NCBI GenBank assembly: GCA_028829895.1 | Contig: CM054177.1 | Coordinates: forward strand, 41,620,664 to 41,684,663 | DNA length: 64,000 nt | Direction of reading: 5' to 3' | DNA from: Sinotaia quadrata | Taxonomy: Eukaryota; Mollusca; Gastropoda; Architaenioglossa; Viviparidae | Shown: one piece after another, positions 55,315 to 64,000 of the stretch | How positions within the stretch are numbered: position 1 is the first letter of the stretch | How the letters are laid out: every line of letters starts with the position of its first letter | Notes under the pieces: model-generated | Seen by the model: only the letters and a program-made list of their open reading frames with translations | What the model was told of the DNA's origin: nothing | Databases searched by the model: none | Translations under genes and position numbers: made by a program

Positions 55315-55500
55315 ACAGAATGTAATTTTTTCACATTACAGGATGGATATATTTCACGTAGCAATATGGAAATCTGTCACGCTACTTAAATCTTTCGCGT
55401 TACAAATGGAAATATTTCACGTTACAATATGAAAAACTCTTACGTTACAATATAGAAATCTTTCACACTTCAGTTTGGAAATCTTTCACGTTAAAATTGG
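55315..55500. repeat. About 25-bp imperfect minisatellite, 7 copies
   Basis: Units share atggaaatctttcacgttac and aat with frequent substitutions and small indels. Confidence 0.88.
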
Positions 55501-56652
55501 AAGCAAGTACAAGAGTGGCAGTTGATTTGTTCGCGATTCAGACGTAAAATGTCTTCAGCTCTGACTTTTAATATACACGGTATAGACACTCAGTAGATGT
55601 CAGGAATAAACGAAACAATCAAAATATATTCACAGCAGATCAAGACTAGTTGCTATGGCTAGGGCTAGTTTACATTTTCTATCTGAGCTAACTTAAGATC
55701 ATAAATGTCATTTCTGAAAAATACCAGATGACTTAAAATAGTCCCCGAGTATGTGAAATTCTTTCCTTTACCGTAGTAACAGTTATTACTCAGTTAAGAA
55801 AGCAATTTGTCGGTCTCAACCTAGTCATCCTTGTGCATCAGCGTAGAAATTCAATTATGATACATCTTTGAACTATTACCACAGACTGGATAAGTTATAA
55901 AATTATAAGTTACGTATGAAGTTATTTTCACAAGCAAAATACTGTTCATTAGCTGTTTCAACATGTTCTATTAATACAGGCAGTACATATAAAATAAATA
56001 AATAAAAATATTTGTGTGAATTACATTAAAACTTGTACACTTGATCTACCTGCATGGATGGTAAAAAAGGAAAGATATTTTATACATTTTGCTCTTTTTC
56101 ATCTTTTTTTCTTGGCGCAATTTCTTTCGGTTGTTTTAGCAGTTTTCACAGCTGTGCTTTGTAAGGGCTAGATTAAAATGCTAGTTGTGTATTTAACACT
56201 GATTAATCACACTCGACCCGATTAAAGTTACTATGCATGCATAGAAATGCTGTCGTTTGGGCATTGCGTTACTCTGTCAAGTCTACTTAGTGACAGTTCT
56301 TTTCTCATACCACACTTATTATAAATACTTTGCCGTCATGTAATGATATACTAAGCATGCCTCTTGTATAATGTACTATTTCTGATTATCTATAATACAT
56401 TCTTTATGTATATATATATTTTCCGAACATGTTTGTCTGTGTAGAAATCATGTCTGTCTTACAGGGTTATTGATCTACGTATTTTCTCTTTTCATTTCCA
56501 AATCCTGTCTGTAAATATCGTTGTCGTGCAGTGAGATTTCTTGCTTTAATTGTCGACAGCAGTTTATTGTCGCCAAGACATTCTAACGACCGCCAAGCTA
56601 ACGTCTTTAATCACTATTGTTAGAATTATCTACCTTGCGCCCCGGTACAACA
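55501..56652. other. No gene recognised
   Basis: No ORF of 60 codons. Nothing repetitive stands out. Confidence 0.45.
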
Positions 56653-56751
56653 TGTGAGTGATTGGCTATATCTTTGATTATAACTTGTGAGTGATTGACT
56701 ATATCATTGATTATAACTTGTGAGTGATTGGCTATATCATTGATTATAACG
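56653..56751. repeat. 33-bp minisatellite, 3 copies
   Basis: Starts at 56653, 56686 and 56719. Units carry tgtgagtgattggctatatc and attgattataact. Confidence 0.96.
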
Positions 56752-56868
56752 TGTCCACACCAGCAATGAAATCTGCCTACAAAAGCTGAAAAAGAGCATC
56801 TAGCCTTTAGCCTTCTGTAATGAGCTTAACATTGCTGTCGTCATTAGTCGCCATTCACCCTGAGCGAC

Positions 56869-57006
56869 TTTAGTAAAAACGTGCGGTAGGGGTTTTTACA
56901 CAGCCAGTTGACTGCACAAACATGATCCACACATAAGTTAGTAAAAATGTGCGGTAGGGAGTTTTACACAGCCACTTGACTGCACAAATATGATCCACAC
57001 ATACGT
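56869..57006. repeat. 69-bp tandem duplication
   Basis: Copies at 56869 and 56938 share gtgcggtagg, ttttacacagccagttgact and gatccacacata. Confidence 0.95.
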
Positions 57007-57485
57007 TTATAGTTGAGGGGAGCCTTGGTTAAATTTACCGCATAATCATGACCACTCAGCCGTGTCAGCGAAGGAAAACGACGCGATGCTTGTTCAGAGG
57101 AGCAGGGTTCTTGACTTTCATTCTTTTGTTCGAATAACTATATCACCAACACTAATTGCCCTCTTATCACCAAAGATAAGTAGGCGAAAATGAGTTTCGC
57201 AATTTCCCCCCTAGGTGAGATATAAGATTTTGTATTTGCATTTTGTTCTCTTTCTCACGGTGTGAATGCACACGAAGGTTGCCTCATGAGAGTGTTGGCG
57301 TGCTAAGCTTCAAATGACGGGGGAAGTGAGACGGGTTTAGGAGAGGGATTAAAAAGGAGACTCATTTCTGAGGTGGGGGTTCTTACAAAAAAAAATAACA
57401 CTTCACTCAATCATGCCAACGGAAGTGGTCCCAATGGACATTGATTTTGTCTGGAATAAAGATGTACAAAAAAACAAAATTGTAT
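57007..57485. other. No gene recognised
   Basis: No ORF of 60 codons and no array. Confidence 0.45.
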
Positions 57486-57576
57486 CTGTTAAGTTACACA
57501 GTTTCCCAATACCTCTGACTATAAGCTGTTAAGTTGCACAGTTTCCCAATACCTCTGACTATAAGCTGTAAGTTGC
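57486..57576. repeat. 40-bp tandem duplication
   Basis: Copies at 57486 and 57526 share cacagtttcccaatacctct and gactataagctgttaagtt. A third copy starts and breaks at 57566. Confidence 0.96.
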
Positions 57577-57679
57577 CTAATCATTGTGTCCATCTTAAAG
57601 CTACGTGTCTCAAAATTTTAAAACAGTTACGTGTGTTTGGCAGCTTGCAAGGTGCTCAAATAAGTATCCAATTCTAACT

Positions 57680-57965
57680 TTTGTCAGTTGACAAAAATGC
57701 AGTGTAGCATTCAACTGCATTTATCTCCTGGTCTTTATAGTGACGACTGTCTGTCTCTTGGTCTGCATAAAGCAATTGTTTGTTTCATAGTTTTACATAG
57801 TGATGATTGTTTGTCTCCAGGTCGGAATAGTGTCGACATTCGCACTCATTGTCGACTTAGTATTGATTGTCTTTTAATGTGCAAATTTGTCAGCTATTTC
57901 TAGGAAATCGATTGTCTGTAATTATCTAAGATATACGTCTGTCTCTAGGCTCAAATTTTGTCAAC
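57680..57965. repeat. Old degenerate repeat, irregular period
   Basis: Variants of gtgatgattgtttgtctcca and ggtc..aata recur about five times with poor conservation. A 71-codon ORF (57688-57903) runs through it and is not convincing. Confidence 0.5.
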
Positions 57966-59194
57966 AATGTCTCTTTCTGATCCTTCAGGTTGTAAGTTTC
58001 TTTCTTGTTCATTGAAGCTATCAGTGTATGTCACTGGTATTTACAGCTGTCTCATCTTTATAATTATAATTATCAATGATTGTGTCTCTAGTCTATAAAG
58101 GAGACAAACATTTGGCAGAGTTCTATGTTTCTAACTAATCTTGACTTAGCTGCAGTTTTGTGATCTGCCGAATTATAATGATGAGTAAAGCACACCCCTC
58201 TGTGTTTTGAAATTCATGAGTTAAGCACATTTTATATTTACTTTGTTTTTGCCTCTAACGTACTTAATGAAATTTGACCAAATGTGCTTGGAACAGAAAT
58301 GGTTAACATGTGTGGTGTGAAAGTTAATGTTTTCGTCAGTTCTAGATCCCTCTTAGGTAGAAAAAGAAACACAGGGAAAAAACTGAGAGGCCTCCAGTGA
58401 CAGTTGGACTGAGTGATTTGGTCTTCCTGTAGCTAGTGATTATCCACCGAGTCTCAAGGAATTCCCTCCGGGTACTATTTTATAACTATGGTGTCAAGCA
58501 CAGATTAATCTCCCTTCGTGACTCTTGAAAACAATTTATCTTATTTTTTTCCTGTAGGGAAAAATCTGTAAATATTCATCCGTTGTTAAGTTATTGTTGT
58601 TTGTAAATTAAATACTATTCGTCGTCAAAAGGCTTTACGAAGTGTTCTCCTTTAAATGTGTCTTTCTCAGACATACACTTTGGGTCCCTAGTGTCAACCG
58701 AGGTTAAGCAGAGCAGGGTGTTGCTATTGTAAGAGAGGACATCTATTTAAAATAACGAACGGTTTGGTAAAAGCAAGTGCTTTATATTCTTCCACAGTTG
58801 TTGTTATATAATTATTGAAACGTTATAATTTTAAAACAGAAGTCAGCTTTGGTGAGACAAGCCAATCATGCCAAACATTTGACTTGTTCCATCTTTCTAC
58901 AGATTATTTTAGGCTTTGAACTGCCTTACAATCATTTATCTGTCTTGTGCCAATGAAGGTTTTCTTTTGTACGTGTAAAACCAAATAAAACACAAATGCA
59001 TGTAAAAGGCTTTCGTTAGCTTAGTGTCAGATTTATCCGCCTGAAAGGCACACATAGGAATAATGTAATTGCTTTAAATCAGTCTTCAAAGATTTTTGCT
59101 GAGTCTCGTACCAATAATGCCAATGCTAGGAAAAGACCAGAAGGGGTCTTACATTCGGTCCATCACTAGTAAGGAATTTAAGGTGTGGTATAGA
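57966..59194. other. No gene recognised
   Basis: No ORF of 60 codons before 59096 and no array. Confidence 0.45.
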
Positions 59195-59640
59195 AGTCTC
59201 TTTTCGTTTACTTATTTATTTTTCATTCCTTTTCACTTTATTTTACTTACTGTTTTGGATCTATCTTCTTTCATTCATTCATTCTTTTGTCCACATATCT
59301 TGCTTTAATGTTAGAGGTTCAATATTTATTACACTTTTCTTTTCTTTTCTTCAATTTCTCTCTCTTGTTTATGTTATTCTTCATTTCCATGTTCTTCATT
59401 TCAATTTAACTTGCATTTCTTTCTTTCTTCTATCATCTTTCTATCTGTCTTTATTTCGTCTTCCTTTTTTTTCCATTTTTCATATTTTCTTTCTTCCTAC
59501 TTTCTTCTGCCTTGCTTTTGAAAACTTATTTTCTTTCGTTTTCTTTTTTCTTTTATCTTCCATTTCTCTTTCCTTTATTCTTACTCTTTTCTTTCTTCAT
59601 ATTTTCTTTGATTTTCTTTCTTTGTTCTCTCTTCCATTGT
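59195..59640. repeat. Pyrimidine-rich (T/C) tract
   Basis: The plus strand is mostly T and C with ttctttctttc and ttcattcattca runs but no constant period. Confidence 0.85.
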
Positions 59641-60324
59641 CCTGTATTTACATGTTTATTCATTCAAGAATAACTTTGTATATTATTTTATTTCAGTACT
59701 TTTAGTCAGTTTCATTTGACAAATATGTTTCTTTCTTAAAGACACAGTTAAAAATTCTAGTTTTGTAGCTATTTTTAGCATGATGTTCTTTCTTTTTCAA
59801 TTCTATGCAATTTCTAATTTTCGCCCACTTGGTCTTTCTTTTGTGTGCCTTGGTGAGGTCATTCTGCTGTAAGTCTTATGGCACTTTGCTTCTGACTCAG
59901 ATCGCCTGCCTTCTTGATTCCTTATTGTGGCCTTGATAAAAGGTGTGGAAGTGCCTTTATATTGCCAATTTTCCTCGTTGCCCGTTGAGCGCCTCAATAA
60001 AACCGCAACACAGAATATTCACGATAGGCGACGACTGAATTTACAGTTACCTTGACAGACAAATTACCTTGACAGACAAATTACCGAGCAGCTCATTGAT
60101 CGGCACTTTACAACTGACGTGATGAATAAAATACAGTAACAACAATATATAATACAGCTTTAATCTAAATATGAAAGAAAAATTAGCAATCCAACGCGTT
60201 ACAGATTGATTCTATTTTTATTTTTATTTTATTGACTGGAGTATATTGGTGTTTTTGGTGCGTTTACCATTGTTATACATTATTTTGTGGAGAACATACT
60301 GTTTTTGTTTTGAAGTGCATGGGG
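59641..60324. other. No gene recognised; 17-bp duplication inside
   Basis: A 17-bp duplication of taccttgacagacaaat occurs at about 60047-60084. A 64-codon minus-strand ORF at 59803-59997 is hydrophilic with no motif. Confidence 0.4.
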
Positions 60325-60795
60325 AAAATTTATTGTTTCAGTTTTAATGCATATATTATTGCTCTTGTCAGTTTGTAGGAATAAATTATTGTTTCACTTT
60401 GGAATGCATATATTATTGCTATTGTCAGTTTGTAGGAATAAATTATTGTTTCACTTTGGAATGCATATATTTTTGCTATAGTCAGTTTATTGGAGTACGC
60501 TAGTGCTTCTTTTCTGAGGTGCACAAACCCTTGTTATAAGTCAATGTGTAGAAGGGCTTTACTGTTTCAGTTCTGAAGTGCATAACCTTTGCTACACGCC
60601 ATTTCGTAGGAGTATAATGTTGTTTCAATTTTAAAATGCATATACCCTTGTTATTGTCATTATGTAGAAGTACATTACTCTTACAGTTCTGAAATGCATA
60701 TACCTTTGTTATGCTCATTTTGTAGTTTACATTACTGCTTCAGTTTTGAAGTTCATATGACCTTTGTTATTTCATGTCATTTCGCAGGACCCATT
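60325..60795. repeat. About 57-64 bp minisatellite, about 8 copies
   Basis: Units share attattgtttcactttggaa, tgcatatattattgctattg and tcagtttgtaggaata. The first three are close to identical; later ones drift and vary in length. Confidence 0.92.
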
Positions 60796-60798
60796 ACT

Positions 60799-60955
60799 CT
60801 TTTAGTTCTAAAGTACACATATCGTTGTTTTTATACGTCATTTTAGTTCTAAAGTACACATATCGTTGTTTTTATACGTCATTTTAGTTCTAAAGTACAT
60901 ATATCGTTGTTTTTATACGTCATTTTATACGTCATTTGTTTTTATACGTCATTTT
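60799..60955. repeat. About 40-bp repeat, 3-4 copies, with a shorter inner repeat
   Basis: Units carry attttagttctaaagtacac and atatcgttgtttttatacgt. The end has extra copies of only the ttttatacgtcat word. The marker agttctaaagtacacatat also resembles the last units of the preceding array (agttctgaaatgcatatac), so the two arrays are probably related. Confidence 0.92.
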
Positions 60956-61212
60956 AAGTGAAAGTGAGCGAGCTTTAATACAAATACATGTGTAACTGTA
61001 TTGCTACAAACTTGTACCTTTTACTAAAATAATTATCACCACTATTTTTCTATTTTATAAACCAAGGACATATTTTACATTTTGGCAAAGAATGAAAGAA
61101 GATTGTATGAGGATGTATGAAATACAATGTCTATTTGACGGACATATAATAAAATATGCGATATAAATGACACAAACCTATGCACATAACATTTGTTTTT
61201 CTTCACTTTTAG
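60956..61212. other. No gene recognised
   Basis: AT-rich spacer. Confidence 0.4.
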
Positions 61213-61340
61213 AGGTTTGATAATACAGTTTACAAATTTACAAAGTCTGATAATAGAGTTTACAAATTTGCAAAGTCTGATAATACAGTGTTATATATTC
61301 CAGATTAAATAATAGAGTTTACACTTTGCAAACCTTTATA
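61213..61340. repeat. About 32-bp imperfect repeat, 4 copies
   Basis: Units share tgataatagagtttacaaat and ttgcaaagtc; the third and fourth are interrupted. Confidence 0.9.
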
Positions 61341-61496
61341 ACACAAGTTGAAGAGTGGTAATAATGAAGGTGGCCGCGAGGCGTTCATTCTCTGGCCGGT
61401 AGATGTATGCAATAGCCCGGTTGTCCGTGGGCTAATGACGTGGTAGTCGATATTGACGCTGTCCCAGGTTTTGGAGGGGAGAGGATGGGGGCATCT
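61341..61496. other. GC-richer flank of repeat C
   Basis: Less AT-rich than its surroundings and may belong to the element that carries repeat C; no counterpart was found beside copy 1. Confidence 0.35.
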
Positions 61497-61621
61497 TACA
61501 GTACCCATGAGAGTACCACGCTAGGTCTATACCTAGTGGATACGCATGCCCGGGATGTTCAACCTACTGTTCTTCTCACATATTGTTGTAGTCGTGGTTG
61601 TTGCTGTCCCCGGTATTGTCC
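61497..61621 (+). repeat. Dispersed repeat C, copy 2, with hairpin
   Basis: It aligns with the reverse complement of 35523-35645: ctaggtctatacctagtg, tacgcatgcccgggatgttc, then aacctact, ttcttctcacatattgttgt and gttgttgctgtcc. CTAGGT-ctat-ACCTAG is a perfect 6-bp hairpin, extendable to CCAC/GTGG with one bulge. The frame is open for 65 codons as in copy 1, without a recognisable domain. Confidence 0.68.
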
Positions 61622-61691
61622 GTTGGAATGTGCATAGACAGCAGAGGTGGCTCAGAATTAACTGAATCATGTCCGCAGTGGAGTGATTAAA

Positions 61692-63080
<1,389 letters not shown>

Positions 63081-63193
63081 CAGCGACAACGACGACCACG
63101 GTACTGATGATGATGACGACGACGACGATGATGATGATGGTGGTGGTGGTGGTGGTGGTGGTGGTGCTGCTGCTGCTGCTGATGATGATGATG
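63081..63193. repeat. Compound trinucleotide tract
   Basis: Runs of GAC, GAT, GGT, GCT and GAT follow one another in the same trinucleotide register. Each block can be reached from the previous one by a single base change in the repeat unit. Confidence 0.95.
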
Positions 63194-63469
63194 CAATATA
63201 TATATTTTATCATCTCACAGCATTGCTATCTCTAAGAACTTTACAACTGGAGCGTAGCCTCACAATCCCGAGCTAATGAGAGGAGCGAGGAGCAAAGAAC
63301 ATTTTGGAAAAATAAAACTACTCAGCAATGGTTCGTGACCAGAGTGGAACTTGCACCAATATTCCTTCCCTTTCCACCGTACCTGGAACAAAACAGTTCT
63401 TTGTTCTCTCCTAGCTCGAGGTGTATTCTCGGGACTATTGACACTAATCTGGTGACACGTTTGAAACAG

Positions 63470-63538
63470 GCCGTACGCGGTATGTTGTAGAACAAGATGC
63501 CCTCCTGCGTACGTTTGAGGATTTAATATCATTACAGG
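63470..63538 (+). CDS. Very weak candidate exon with strong splice donor
   Basis: The sequence cattacag/gtaagtat at about 63531-63546 is an excellent donor consensus. Upstream, an acceptor-like ttgaaacag ends near 63469, and cactaat lies about 30 nt before it as a possible branch point. The 69 bp between is open in one frame (RTRYVVEQDALLRTFEDLIS). The opposite strand has a 104-codon ORF (63260-63574), also without motif. One of the two may be real; I cannot tell which. Confidence 0.14.
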
Positions 63539-63546
63539 TAAGTATC

Positions 63547-64000
63547 TATGTGAAGGCGATCTTTTCAACACCAATCTTCTTAAATAGTGATATTATTGCA
63601 TGCCTCGAGGGAAAGACTGCTTATAAACCACGTGACCACTCGATGAATGATATGATCCAGAGAGGATCCAACAAACGCCTCTTGAATAGCTAATATATCG
63701 TCACAATGCATAGGCTTACAAATTCATTCGTGCAAGGTAATGATAGGTAATGTTTTCACGTCCATTTCTTTATGGAAGAGTATGTTGGCAGCAGGTAGCA
63801 ACTTATAATTTGTTAGAAATGATTTATGCCAGTCTTAGTCAAAAGATATTTGGTTTAGATCGCCCTTGAGGTTGTGGCTAATTCAGTTAGTCTATTGTTT
63901 TATATTTTCACCCGCGGTGCTCACTTCCTCCCACTCAGTGTGTATGATTGTTTTATTTCCTCTCTGATATAAAGACGTTGTAATTTTTTTAATTTTCTGA
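63547..64000. other. No gene recognised
   Basis: No array or ORF of note up to the window edge, apart from the end of the 104-codon minus-strand ORF. Confidence 0.4.

Noticed and set aside
55001..55432. 143-codon ORF, the longest with non-repetitive sequence over most of its length
   Set aside because: No family motif, AT-driven composition, and its end runs into the 25-bp array; nothing suggests splicing.
63260..63574. 104-codon minus-strand ORF
   Set aside because: It is slightly GC-rich and not repetitive, but no motif is visible and the plus strand offers an equally good exon reading; kept only as an uncertainty under the 63.5-kb candidate.

Overview
This is eukaryotic, almost certainly animal, nuclear DNA. 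It is clearly AT-rich and has no operon-like gene packing. It carries decayed non-LTR retrotransposon pol fragments, a solo LTR with a target-site duplication, tRNA-like (SINE-type) relics, and a very high density of microsatellites ((CA/GT)n, (GA)n, (GATA)n) and minisatellites. I would guess an invertebrate, perhaps a mollusc or other lophotrochozoan, from the general look of the repeats; no single sequence here proves that. I found no complete host protein-coding gene, no rRNA, no intact tRNA and no CRISPR array. The window reads as intergenic DNA or a very long intron.

Layout. 0-2 kb: a 1.68-kb solo LTR (family A) bounded by TG...CA ends and a perfect 5-bp duplication. 2-13 kb: a run of unrelated minisatellites (33, 24, 40, 48, 58, 73, about 75 and 80 bp units), a diverged relative of the family A 3' end at 9.9-10.2 kb and a tRNA-like relic at 8.5 kb. 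13-18 kb: two weak candidate coding exons and more short arrays. 18-21.6 kb: a family A fragment, a 22-bp array, then about 1.2 kb of purine-biased sequence holding three microsatellites, then a degenerate GT-rich satellite. 22-35 kb: arrays of about 27, 102/35, 84/48, 47, 33, 69 and 44 bp, a second 5' piece of family A and another tRNA-like relic. 35.5-36.7 kb: dispersed repeats B and C and a decayed LINE. 37.17-38.93 kb: the most striking object, 63 head-to-tail copies of a 28-bp unit with only three visible substitutions. 40-47.4 kb: more dispersed repeat copies, a long inverted 5' part of family A, a second LINE fragment in which a 57-bp array has grown, and a 3' part of family A. 48-56 kb: further arrays and a third LINE fragment with a partial internal duplication, followed by another family A 3' part that ends in (GATA)n. 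56-64 kb: further arrays, a pyrimidine-rich tract, the second copy of repeat C, a 115-bp (CA)n, a compound trinucleotide tract and a weak candidate exon near 63.5 kb.

Nothing in the window forms a pathway. What connects the pieces is repeat history: LTR and LINE debris, with small tandem arrays arising again and again, several visibly seeded inside or at the edge of that debris. By my own tally of the arrays listed here, roughly a fifth of the window is minisatellite, in more than 40 arrays whose units are mostly unrelated.
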